64,000 nucleotides of DNA from Dolichospermum sp. FACHB-1091 (lineage in GTDB: Bacteria; Cyanobacteriota; Cyanobacteriia; Cyanobacteriales; Nostocaceae), in contig NZ_JACJSB010000008.1 of the NCBI RefSeq assembly GCF_014697585.1, positions 1 through 64,000 of the forward strand. Direction: 5' to 3'. The notes under the pieces are model-generated. The model saw nothing but the letters and a program-made list of their open reading frames with translations. It was not told the origin of the DNA and ran no database searches. The position numbers were made by a program, and so were the translations under genes. Of this stretch, positions 35,609 to 44,600 are shown one piece after another (position 1 is the stretch's first letter; every line of letters begins with the position of its first letter).

Positions 35609-36001
35609 AAACCAGCATCTTTTTTACACAGCATCATTATAAATCACCTGAGTAAGCATTATACTAAACCTAACCCATCTAAACCAGTATTTGTTAAATA
35701 TATTTACATTAATCAGGATGATTTTAATAACATATTTTTCATACCTACTCAAGTCACAACTTTTATTAAATCCTGTAAATCCTCAAATCCTGGACATCCT
35801 GATATGGCTACGCCACGCTTCGCTATCAGACAATTATTTATTTTAATTTGTAATTAACCAGGACTTACGCAAAAAGAACCGAATTTGGGGTAATTCATGA
35901 ATTACCCCTACCCAAGAATAAGGTGTTCAGCCACATCTTACGTAAGTCCTATTAACTACTAAAATATTAATACTATGAACTTGTTATCTCCCTAGCACCC
36001 C
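35609..36001. other. Gap with dispersed repeats
   Basis: About 390 bases upstream of the GTPase operon. It contains GCTACGCCACGCTTCGCTAT (near 35808), a familiar cyanobacterial repeat, and the 91-base element at 35860-35950. The promoter of the dynamin operon must lie near 35609-35700, but boxes are not clear. Confidence 0.55.
35860..35950. mobile_element. 91-bp MITE-like element
   Basis: AGGACTTACG at the left and CGTAAGTCCT at the right are perfect 10-base terminal inverted repeats. Inside is a perfect 22-base palindrome at 35887-35908 (GGGGTAATTC and its complement). Noncoding. Its left end, ACTTACGCAAAA, is the same as the start of the dispersed repeats at 12081, 45720 (reversed) and 63035 (ACTAACGCAAAA). 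Confidence 0.75.
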
Positions 36002-36271
36002 ATGACCACCATTAAAGAAAAACTCATTGCGTCAATTGAAAACGCACCAGAACCTATTCTGGAACAAACCCTCGACTATCTCGAATATCTCAAAACCAAA
36101 ATAAATGCTTCTGCTATTAAATCAAGCAGTATTCCTGTAAAAGATGGAGAACCAATATTACGCGGATCTAAAGCCAAAGATTTGCTACAATTTGCTGGAA
36201 CTTGGCAAGGTGATGACTTTGAGAAATGTCTCCAGCTTGTTTACGATACCCGATCTGAAGCTGAATTTTGA
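36002..36271 (+). CDS. Antitoxin-like protein (GTW-GDD motif)
   Basis: 89 residues, MTTIKEKLIASIENAPEPIL..., a DUF2281-like antitoxin pattern, with AGTWQGDDFEKCLQLV near the end. Its stop overlaps by one base (TGATG) the start of a PIN-toxin frame that is truncated after nine residues. The coupling proves a former antitoxin-toxin pair. It shares its C-terminal motif with the protein at 31342-31572. Confidence 0.65.
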   Translation: MTTIKEKLIASIENAPEPILEQTLDYLEYLKTKINASAIKSSSIPVKDGEPILRGSKAKDLLQFAGTWQGDDFEKCLQLVYDTRSEAEF

Positions 36272-36309
36272 TGTATCTTTTAGACACTAATCACTGTAGA
36301 CGCACTACA
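36271..36309 (+). pseudogene. PIN toxin, only first codons left
   Basis: The frame opens MYLLDTNHC, the typical beginning of a VapC-type PIN toxin (Asp in LDTN), then continues as unrelated residues (RRTTVYS...) to a stop near 36438. The conserved remainder of the domain is absent. The break is at about 36297. Confidence 0.7.
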
Positions 36310-36438
36310 GTCTACAGTATAAGTAATTCGTTGTTTGCGTTAAATCAGTTAGTTATTAGCAAATTCTGCAAAAGAATCATTTTTAATTTATTTAGTTCCC
36401 TGTCGCACTGCTTTTGTAGAAATATACAATTCGCTTAG

Positions 36439-37632
36439 TTAATTCCAAGGAGAAATAATTTCAGTAATTATATCAGAATATTGAATTTCTGTTTCCAAGT
36501 TATGCTTATTTTTTAAATGTTCAATTATACTATTACAGTTATTTTTTGCATCCTCTGGTGATTCACCAAATGTAACAATATCTTCTGTACTATTGATAAC
36601 CCATTTTAGAATGGTTTCATCAGGGTAAATATCTTTATCCAAATTTAAAACTGGTTCTTTTATAGAAACTGGTTCTTTTATAATAAGTCTATAGAGATAG
36701 ATAGGCTTTCGGGAGGATACATTATAATTATTGCTACTTTCAATAAAATTATTTCTTATATATTTTAGTTTATCAAATAAATCACTAGAAATAACTCTAT
36801 TCATTATATAGAATTCACTAAAACTTAATTCCTCTTTAAACTTATCTAATATCTCTTCATAATCATTAAAAAACTCATTCTGTAACTTTCCTAAATTATT
36901 AGTTAAATAACGTTTTGATAAATAGTAGCTTGTGAATATACCAAAAATAGAAGTTGTTAAGATGGCAATTTTAACAATTATTAAAGTTCTTTGATATTGA
37001 GGTTTATACTCAGTTTCATTAACATGAGTTTTCTTAACTGTAATATGTTCATCTAATTCAATTAAGAAACGTTCAATATAATTAGAACATTGTTGTAATT
37101 CATTTGAATATTTGGAGATTATATCAATATCTTTTTCATCATAAATGCCTATCTTATTCAATGCTGTCTCATAGGCTTTAGAAGTGAGCAGATCATTTTT
37201 GTAGATTTTTATATAATTGATATTTTCTTTAATTGAAGTAAATAATAAATAAAGATTAATAAACTGTAATGATTTTACTTGTGAATCAATAGAGTTTCTA
37301 AATAAAACAGATATTTCTCTCTTTTCTTTATCATCTGCTAATTTTTTTAAAAATCCATTAGTACAGAAACCTCCTACAATTGTAAATAAAAAGGCAATGT
37401 TAGAGTTATTTTTAGCCCAACATTGAATTGAAGGCCAACAAATATAAATAATCTCAAAAAGAAAGCCAGATGCTATAAAAATAAAACTTGAGATTAAAAT
37501 TCCTGGAGGATTTTCATTATATTGAGGAATTTTAACAGAAAATATAGATTTTAATATCAGTATTCCAGCAATTGAAAATCCAATAATTGCTGGTAAAACT
37601 TCTGTAATGCTGTGGAAATTATTAACAACCAT
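36439..37632 (-). CDS. Membrane protein of unknown function
   Basis: 397 residues, not recognised. Three hydrophobic segments lie in the N-terminal quarter (about 11-32, 45-66 and 78-95) and a fourth at about 218-242 (IIVKIAILTTSIFGIFTSYY). Between helices 3 and 4 is a ~120-residue soluble helical loop; after helix 4 a ~150-residue soluble tail. Base composition is very AT-rich, like the GTPases beside it. No catalytic motif is visible. It sits between the dynamin pair and the NTase/XRE module and may be part of the same island. Confidence 0.6.
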   Translation of the reverse strand: MVVNNFHSITEVLPAIIGFSIAGILILKSIFSVKIPQYNENPPGILISSFIFIASGFLFEIIYICWPSIQCWAKNNSNIAFLFTIVGGFCTNGFLKKLADDKEKREISVLFRNSIDSQVKSLQFINLYLLFTSIKENINYIKIYKNDLLTSKAYETALNKIGIYDEKDIDIISKYSNELQQCSNYIERFLIELDEHITVKKTHVNETEYKPQYQRTLIIVKIAILTTSIFGIFTSYYLSKRYLTNNLGKLQNEFFNDYEEILDKFKEELSFSEFYIMNRVISSDLFDKLKYIRNNFIESSNNYNVSSRKPIYLYRLIIKEPVSIKEPVLNLDKDIYPDETILKWVINSTEDIVTFGESPEDAKNNCNSIIEHLKNKHNLETEIQYSDIITEIISPWN

Positions 37633-37712
37633 GATTAAATAATTTAAGTAAAAATTAATTGAAAGTAGTTTATTATTTTTGTTGATAAATAGAGTCTCAT
37701 TACTTGAGAAAG

Positions 37713-38147
37713 TTATTTAAAAATTACTTCCTCTCTAATCTCAATATCCAAAGCACGTTGAACTTTCAAAATTTTTGTGAAACTAGAATTAGCATATTGA
37801 TTAGCCTCATCACGTTGCACCTGTTGTTCCTTCACATTTAAACGTTTGGCTAATTGTCCCTGAGTTAAACCGCGAAAAATTCGAGCTTTAATCAATGCTT
37901 CTGGTAATTCTTCTAAAGAATTACATTCTAACTTTTCTATTTGCTGTGCTTTCAATTTTTCATATTCTTCGACTTGTTCTGATAGTTCTTCTATTTCACC
38001 ATTAAGTGAAGCTAGATATGATTGATGCCGTAACTGTTCATTTTTATTATCTTGTGGGGGTACTTTTTTTTCCAGATTTTCTATTGCTGATTGAAATTTT
38101 TTTATCTGAGCTTTAGTAATCATATATTGACGTTCATTCAAAATCAT
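37713..38147 (-). CDS. XRE-family HTH protein with coiled coil
   Basis: 144 residues. Residues ~10-75 are a coiled coil; residues ~85-140 form an XRE-type helix-turn-helix (ARIFRGLTQGQLAKRLNVKE). It lies 75 bases downstream of the NTase gene on the same strand. HTH antitoxin plus nucleotidyltransferase is a known TA arrangement, so I infer it represses the operon and neutralises the NTase. An alternative start is the second ATG (MITKAQIKKF) eight codons later. A partial copy of its beginning is at 30818-31029. Confidence 0.75.
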   Translation of the reverse strand: MILNERQYMITKAQIKKFQSAIENLEKKVPPQDNKNEQLRHQSYLASLNGEIEELSEQVEEYEKLKAQQIEKLECNSLEELPEALIKARIFRGLTQGQLAKRLNVKEQQVQRDEANQYANSSFTKILKVQRALDIEIREEVIFK

Positions 38148-38222
38148 TGTTAACCTCCTTATTTACTCTTCATTCTAGTCAGAATATTACCCAAATTAGA
38201 GTAATATTCTTTGTTTGATGTT

Positions 38223-38657
38223 CTATAAATCTATGGCAACTATTCCTCTATTATTTAGGTTCTTATCTTTTTGAAAATATTCTAAAAAAGTATCATAATC
38301 ATTAGCATAAGCTGATGCAGGAAAAATTTCACCCCCATAAATCCTCTTTTGTAACAGTCTTTTATTCCTACCAGCATCTAATAAGTTTATATCTAAATTA
38401 CTTAGAAGCTCAAAATCTACTTTTTCATCATCCCAACAAATATCAAAGTCTTTTGGATATGTTTTTCTACTAACAAAACTACCACCAATATAAATTCTAT
38501 TACACCCTGCTTGTTTTAATATTTCACTAACTCTTTTCATACCTTCTAAAAGTTGTTGACGGTCTTCATTAAAAGCTAGAACATCTTTGATTTCTTCCCA
38601 GGTGGAAGGATGAATACCAGCAGGTAAATTTCCATTTTGCTCGAACTTTGGGATCAT
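38223..38657 (-). CDS. DUF6932-like nucleotidyltransferase (TA toxin candidate)
   Basis: 144 residues. The start MIPKFEQNGNLPAGIHPSTW fits DUF6932. YIGGSFVSRKTYPKDFDICW holds the GGSF...DxD pattern of minimal nucleotidyltransferases (Asp-Phe-Asp at about residues 71-73). Such enzymes in TA systems modify tRNA or their partner by NMP transfer. The XRE gene follows. Three and a half 10-base repeats lie upstream. A 3' copy of this gene is at 31105-31283. Confidence 0.7.
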   Translation of the reverse strand: MIPKFEQNGNLPAGIHPSTWEEIKDVLAFNEDRQQLLEGMKRVSEILKQAGCNRIYIGGSFVSRKTYPKDFDICWDDEKVDFELLSNLDINLLDAGRNKRLLQKRIYGGEIFPASAYANDYDTFLEYFQKDKNLNNRGIVAIDL

Positions 38658-38694
38658 TTTCAGTTATCCTTTTTCCGTTAACTACAGTAAACAT
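38569..38694 (-). other. Possible leader ORF overlapping the NTase gene
   Basis: ATG at 38694 is preceded by a very good AAGGAG site seven bases upstream, better than that of the NTase. It opens a 41-codon frame (MFTVVNGKRITEN...) in another phase that covers the NTase start and ends inside it at 38569. It may be a translational leader, or the remains of a frameshifted N-terminus. No family recognised. Confidence 0.35.
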
Positions 38695-38713
38695 GAACTT
38701 CTCCTTTGAGTGG

Positions 38714-38749
38714 GTTTGAAAGTGTTTGAAAGTGTTTGAAAGTATTTGA
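38714..38749. promoter_or_regulatory. 10-bp iterons upstream of NTase/XRE
   Basis: GTTTGAAAGT repeated three times with exact 10-base period (38714-38743) plus a degenerate fourth (ATTTGATAAT). A spacing of one helical turn, just upstream of a TA operon with an XRE protein, suggests an operator for autoregulation. Confidence 0.5.
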
Positions 38750-38807
38750 TAATCTGATTATAACACAACTTTTTTGTTGTGTCTACTCTGATGGAAAATT
38801 TACCCAC

Positions 38808-38846
38808 AAAAAAAGCGGGCTAACCGCTGATTAGAAGGTTAACCCG
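38808..38846 (-). terminator. Rho-independent terminator of ycf35
   Basis: On the minus strand, 31 bases after the Ycf35 stop, CGGGTTAACC and GGTTAGCCCG form a ten-pair stem (one G-U pair) with an 11-base loop, followed by a C and seven T residues. The G-U pair exists only on the minus strand (C-A mismatch on plus), which fixes the direction. Confidence 0.8.
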
Positions 38847-38876
38847 TTTCACTTTGGGAACGCGCTAGAGAAATTG

Positions 38877-39227
38877 TTACTGCAATACCAACTTAACGTT
38901 AGCGTTTTGCAGACCGCGCTGTTTTACTTCAGCCAAAGTCTTATTAACAGCGTATTTTTGGTTAATAGAGTTGATTAACTCAGTCTGGTTGTGCTTCTTA
39001 GCAACACCCCAAAGGTCAGCAATGAGGTCAAAAGAACCGTCACTGTTACGAGACCAACCTAAATCGTACTCGCCTTCCAATACAGCAACGATGTCGGAGC
39101 GGAGACGTTGACCATTATAACCACGAACATCAGCTTCAGTTTTTACACTGATACCCAAGTCGCGCAAAGAAGATTTGAGAATTTCGGCATCGGTGATCTT
39201 GGTACGCAGAGTGCTAAAGTGAGACAT
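38877..39227 (-). CDS. ycf35: Ycf35 / DUF1257 protein
   Basis: 116 residues: MSHFSTLRTKITDAEILKSS start, VRGYNGQRLRSDIVAVL core, ending in KQRGLQNANVKLVLQ. This is the DUF1257 (Ycf35) family found in cyanobacteria and red-algal plastids; function unknown. I chose ATG 39227, with GGAGG nine bases upstream; an in-frame ATG at 39269 lies before that site. It is 145 bases downstream of the Ycf46-like ATPase on the same strand, a plastid-like pairing of conserved ycf genes. Confidence 0.93.
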   Translation of the reverse strand: MSHFSTLRTKITDAEILKSSLRDLGISVKTEADVRGYNGQRLRSDIVAVLEGEYDLGWSRNSDGSFDLIADLWGVAKKHNQTELINSINQKYAVNKTLAEVKQRGLQNANVKLVLQ

Positions 39228-39371
39228 TTGGGTTTCCTCCAATAAGAAGATTGATGAGAAAAACGACAACGGTTCTTTTTTTTCAGCGAAGCCGCATGAT
39301 TTGGGAACGGCTTTTTTCTAACTGTTAGTCTTGTGACTAACCTTTCCCCCTGATATAGCAGAGGAAAGCTT

Positions 39372-40883
39372 TTAAAACTCCATGCGCTGATATTCAGCAA
39401 CAGAGGAGGCTGCGGGTCTAGCACGCTGTCTGGCCCAGTCCCTTAAGGCTGTGACCTGTTCTTGCATCGTTCGTGACAGCGGCAAAGTAGACTTCAATGC
39501 AGCAATAATATCTAATTGGGTGAACTCCCGATCTTGGGCGAAGGCTTCATACATAGCCGCCACGACCGCCTGTTCAATTTCTGCCCCCGAAAAGCCATCG
39601 GACATTTTTGCTAGTTGTCCTAAATCAAATCTAGCAATATCTTCCCGGCGTTTGGTCAGGTGAATACCGAAGATATCCTGACGTTCTTCAGGTGTGGGCA
39701 GATCCACAAAGAAAATTTCATCAAAACGACCTTTCCTCAAAAACTCCCCAGGTAGGCGTTCTACGCGGTTAGCAGTGGCCATTACGAAAACTGGAGATTT
39801 TTTTTCTTGCATCCAGGTGAGGAAAGAGCCGAAAATTCTGTTTGATGTCCCCCCATCAGAATCGCCAGAACCACCGCTACCCGCAAAGGATTTATCCAAT
39901 TCGTCAATAAACAGAATCGTGGGGGAAATTGATTCTGCCGTTTTCAGGGCGTTCCGCAGGTTGGCTTCACTGCGACCCACCATTGAGCCGTCGTAGACCC
40001 GCCCCATATCTAATCTCAGAATTGGTAAACCCCATAAACGGGAGGTAGTTTTAGCAATTAGTGACTTACCACAACCGGGAACACCGAGAATTAACATTCC
40101 TTTAGGTTGAGGCAAACCATATTCTCTCGCTCTTTCGGTAAAGGCGTTCGAGCGCTGGGTTAGCCAGGTTTTCAACTCTTCCAAACCACCCACGGCATCA
40201 ATGGTTTCATCTTCTTCGAGGTACTCCAAGATACCGTTACGGCGGATGAGTTGTTTTTTTTCAGACAGAACTATATTAACTTCATTTTCCGTCAATTGCC
40301 CCGTTGTTACCTGTGCTTTACGGTATACTTTTTCAGCTTCATCTTTAGTTAGACCTAAAGCCGCTCGAAGAAGCCTTTCTCGCGCCTCGGTTGTCAGCCG
40401 TCGTTCCCGATTTTGCTCTTGATGGGCAGTTAAAACTTTATTCAACTCAGCCATGTCAGGCAATTGAAAATCTAAAACAACAACTTCTTTTTCTAATTCA
40501 ATGGGAACTTGTTGCACAGGGGACATTAAAATAATGTTCTTGTGCGTTCCTTTGAAACTAGCGATCGCGTCCCGGAGCGATCTAGTCGTTGCTGGCGCAT
40601 CAATAAAGGGATGTAAATCTTTAAGAATAAATATACTGGCTTCTTTTTGACGAATTATCCAATCAATCGCTGCTTCGGGAGAAACAGTATTGTGTTGGGT
40701 TGTACTGCGAGGTTGACCGTACTCCACGATACCGTGAGTTACTGTCCACACATATACTCGCCTTTGGGGCTTTAACTCTTGAGAGACTTTAAAAATTGCC
40801 TGCTCTGCCCGTTCTTCCTCGGAGGTCACAAGGTAGATTAAAGGGTATTGAGCTTGAATTAAAATATTGAGCTCTTCTTTCAT
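39372..40883 (-). CDS. ycf46: Ycf46-like AAA ATPase
   Basis: 503 residues. The N-terminal half (about 1-225) is the Ycf46-type domain with a degenerate AAA fold (YPLIYLVTSEEERAEQAIFK start). The C-terminal AAA module has Walker A GVPGCGKSLIAK, Walker B ILFIDELDKSF, sensor residues in VMATANRVERLP and an arginine-finger region FLRKGRFDEIF. Ycf46 proteins are conserved in cyanobacteria and red plastids; a role in CO2 uptake or photosynthesis regulation has been proposed for a Synechocystis homologue. Lies directly upstream of ycf35. Confidence 0.92.
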   Translation of the reverse strand: MKEELNILIQAQYPLIYLVTSEEERAEQAIFKVSQELKPQRRVYVWTVTHGIVEYGQPRSTTQHNTVSPEAAIDWIIRQKEASIFILKDLHPFIDAPATTRSLRDAIASFKGTHKNIILMSPVQQVPIELEKEVVVLDFQLPDMAELNKVLTAHQEQNRERRLTTEARERLLRAALGLTKDEAEKVYRKAQVTTGQLTENEVNIVLSEKKQLIRRNGILEYLEEDETIDAVGGLEELKTWLTQRSNAFTERAREYGLPQPKGMLILGVPGCGKSLIAKTTSRLWGLPILRLDMGRVYDGSMVGRSEANLRNALKTAESISPTILFIDELDKSFAGSGGSGDSDGGTSNRIFGSFLTWMQEKKSPVFVMATANRVERLPGEFLRKGRFDEIFFVDLPTPEERQDIFGIHLTKRREDIARFDLGQLAKMSDGFSGAEIEQAVVAAMYEAFAQDREFTQLDIIAALKSTLPLSRTMQEQVTALRDWARQRARPAASSVAEYQRMEF

Positions 40884-40976
40884 ACTATCGACCTACTTGA
40901 GACCTTATAGAGACAGCACTAATAACGGTAGCCTGGCCTGAAGCCATACTATGAATTAATCATTAACAATTCCTAT

Positions 40977-41324
40977 CTAGCAAGGGACTAATTCTTCCTC
41001 ACTCTTAGGATGGGTTTGATCTTTTTCTCTGTTGTCAATAGGTAAACATTCTTCACCTATTATTCCCGCTGGATTACCCAAATCCACTAGTTCTCCATTC
41101 CGTAACACCAGTGAAGTTTCACAAGTAGGACAGGAATAAAGCCGATGGGTTCGCCCATAAGAAGACGCTTCTAATTCTTCTACTACTTCTGAGTTCGTCA
41201 GGTAGAAATTAAGCGCTCGTTCTGCCATATCTGACATCGGTTCTGAGTCAACAGCAGAACGAATTTTCAGTCTTCTGTGCAATTCTGGCGACAAATATAG
41301 CGTAACCTTTTGCTTAGTTTGCAT
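40977..41324 (-). CDS. Ribbon-helix-helix/CxxC conserved protein
   Basis: 115 residues. Residues 5-45 (KVTLYLSPELHRRLKIRSAV ... MAERALNFYL) fit a ribbon-helix-helix DNA-binding fold; a CPTC motif (~67-70) follows, then an acidic Pro/Glu tail ending in a Cys. RHH proteins act as small repressors; a CxxC suggests metal or redox sensing, which is inference. It lies upstream of the Ycf46-like gene with a gap of about 90 bases and may be co-transcribed. Confidence 0.7.
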   Translation of the reverse strand: MQTKQKVTLYLSPELHRRLKIRSAVDSEPMSDMAERALNFYLTNSEVVEELEASSYGRTHRLYSCPTCETSLVLRNGELVDLGNPAGIIGEECLPIDNREKDQTHPKSEEELVPC

Positions 41325-41667
41325 ATCACTTTCTAGTGGTCTTACCCGGGTATGTATATCACTCTATCTGTTCTTTTCTTGGTTGTCAAGATGGTAAGCC
41401 GTTTTAATGGCTATTTTGTTACATTTCTTAATAATATAGTTATTGACTAGGATTTACATAGAAAAATAAAGTAATATTAAATACATAATAGTCCGATATT
41501 TAAATCCAATGTTAAAAATTATTTCCGCAAAAATTTATTTCCGCAAAAACCATTTACGCTACTACATAGCGATTACTTTCATGTATCCGGGCGATCGCTA
41601 GTGCCAGTCTCATAAGTCTTGATCGATTAAATGTAAATGCAAACAAGTAGTTGATGGAAAGGATGTT
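41325..41667. other. Noncoding gap upstream of Ca-binding protein gene
   Basis: About 340 AT-rich bases between divergent genes. It holds a direct repeat ATTTCCGCAAAAA (near 41521 and 41537) and one HIP1 site. Promoters for both sides must lie here; boxes not resolved. No small gene seen. Confidence 0.5.
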
Positions 41668-44600
41668 ATGACTAATCTTCTTCAGGCCACTCTCAACAAG
41701 ACCTATAACCAACTGAAAAACTTTGCTGGTTTAAATGACTTCTGGAATTTGTTTGAAATAGCATTTGGCACACAATATGACCATACAGTAGCCGTAAATC
41801 TCCGTTCTCAATGGCTTGTAGGTGATTTTAGTTCATTTCCGCAAATTGAAATTCTTGATAGTAGCATTCTTGGTAACGCTAGTGGTGCTTATGGGACTAG
41901 CACGAATAAGATTTATCTCGCTTCTAATTTTCTTGATACAGCTACGGAGACAGACATTATTGCGGTTTTGTTAGAAGAATACGGGCATTTTATTGATGCT
42001 CATATCAATCAGACGGATAGCGCTGGTGATGAGGGAGACATTTTTTCTAGGTTGGTGCGTGGTAATATTCTCAGTGCTGTGACATTACAGACTTTGAAAG
42101 GTGAGAATGACTGGGCAACAATTACTGTAGGTGGACAGAGTATTCAGATAGAGCAAGCGCTTGCACCAGCCGACTTAGTATTGGCGTCGACTTACTTATT
42201 CAATCAAGATGTTAAGGATAATTTTTGGTATGAAAATGTCCAAACAATGCCTTCGGCGATTGGTGGGCCTGTTGCATTCAGGGCGCGGTTTAAAAACATT
42301 TTGTTACCTTCTGGCAGTACTCCTGCCATTATTCCTAATATCCCTTATGCTCCCATACCTACAGGTGCGCTAGATGGTCCAGCCGCACCCAATACAACAT
42401 TGATTGATCCGCTAGATTCCACGGAGAAAGGACTACTTATCCATACCTCTGTAAATGGGCCAGGTTCAAGTCCATTTTTTACAAATTTATGGGAACCCAC
42501 AGATCAAGCTAATTTAGTCCTTGCTAATTCATTCGCAAACAACCTAGGAAATGCGACAAACACCCTAACAAGAGAACTACTTGCTGAGGATACATTCAAG
42601 GGATCAACTGTAAATTTAGGTTATTTATCCCGTTCTCCAGGTAGCTATATTAAAGCAACTTTAGTTTGGACAGGAGTTCCTGGCGGCGGTCTTAGCACGG
42701 ATGCTAACTTAAATTTGACGTTAGCGGGGAATAATAGTGGTTTAATTTACACTCCTAGTTTTTTACCGCTCAATACTGCTAGTTTTTTACCTTCTGGTAT
42801 GGGGTTTAATGGAACAGATAATGTTGCTGGCGGTACTATTAACGCGGTTGATTACATCGAACAAATTTATATTCCAGCAGCTAGTTTAGATCCGTGGGAC
42901 AGTGCTTACAAGGTTACGGTTGGTGGGACGCTAGGTTCTGTATCCCCTATTACAGGTCAAGATTTTTCCATCTTTTTCAGTGTTGCGGGTGTTGTCGGTA
43001 AGGGTCACGGTTGGGGTGATGTACATCTGTCAACTTTTGATGGAAAACCCTATGAATTTCAAGCCGTTGGGGAGTTTATTCTTGTCAAATCCCTGATAGA
43101 TGATTTTCAAGTGCAAACTCGCCAAGAAGCTTCACCTTATTGGATTGGTGCTTCAGTCAATACTGCTTTTGCTATAAATCTTGGTGGTTACATTATTAAC
43201 TATGATATAGATTTAGCACAGGATCAAAGACTATCTATTGATGGACAAAGTTACAATTTATTGAGTGGTGAAACCCTTGATTTGGGTATCGGTCAGATAA
43301 AACGTCAAGGCTCTCAATATACCTTTACTTATGCTGGTCTAGATGGTATTATTAATACCAATGACGATGATCTAGTAACAGCTTTTGTCTATGAGGATAC
43401 GATTAACACTAGTCGATATTATATTAATATTGATGTTAATCCTGCTGATTATCGTTTTGGTTTGTTGCAAGGACTTTTAGGTAATGGCGACGGTATTACT
43501 AGCAATGACTTTGCCTTGCGTGATGGTACTAACTTACAATTGAATCCTGGACAGTGGGAAAATAACCCTATCGTCCATACTACATTTGCTGATAGTTGGC
43601 GTGTTACTCAGGCAGAATCTCTCTTTCCTACAACCACAACACGAACCGCTGCTGCTTCTAGTTTTGCTTCAGACATTATTATTGATCCCAAACCTGTAGA
43701 CCCCTTTGATCCCCAAGCCGTAGCTGCTGCTTTTGCTTTGGTTAATGCGGCAGGAGTTGCGGCAGGACAATTTCAAGTTGGTGCAGTAATAGATTATCTT
43801 CGTACTGGAGATCCAAGCTTTATCAAGTCGGCTAAACAGTTTGGTGACTTCGTACTTCAAGATGACAAGGGAGTAATCCAACTTGGAAGCATCCAAGGCA
43901 GTAAATGGAACGATGCTAATGCTAATGGTATCTGGGACACGGGTGAACGAGCCTTAGCCGGTTGGACAATTTACATTGATAGCGTTACCAATGGACAATT
44001 AGATCCTTGGGAACTTTCCACAGTCACTAACGCTGATGGTCAATATACCTTCAGCAACTTAGGACCAGGAGAATATGCCATCCGGGAAGTGAATCAAACA
44101 GGCTGGAGACAAACCTCTCCCACCACTCCCTATGCAGTCAACTTGACAGCGGGGCAAACATTGACTGGCATTAATTTTGGCAACTACTTTCAGTTACCCA
44201 CGATTAATCTTAGTCCCAGCAATCAGACTGTTGTTGAAGGTTTAACCACTCCTCAAAACGCCTCCTACACCGTCACTCTTTCCCAAGCAAGCAACCAAAC
44301 CGTCAGCGTTAACTATGCTACTGCTAACGGTACTGCAACGGCAGGATTAGACTACACCGCCACCAATGGCACTCTAACCTTTGCCCCTGGTGCTACTAGT
44401 CAAGTCATCAATATTCCCATTCTCAATGATTCCCTTAATGAGGCAGATGAAACCTTTACTTTAACTTTGTCTTCTCCTACTAATGCTAGTCTTGGTGCGG
44501 TGACAACAGTTACTACGACGATAACCGATACTCTCACAGCCTCTGTCACCACGACTTTACCAGCGAATGTGGAAAACCTAACCCTGACAGGAGCAGCAGC

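Noticed and set aside
36271-36438. Whole 55-codon frame as a real small protein
   Set aside because: Only the first nine residues match a PIN toxin; the rest is unrelated read-through.
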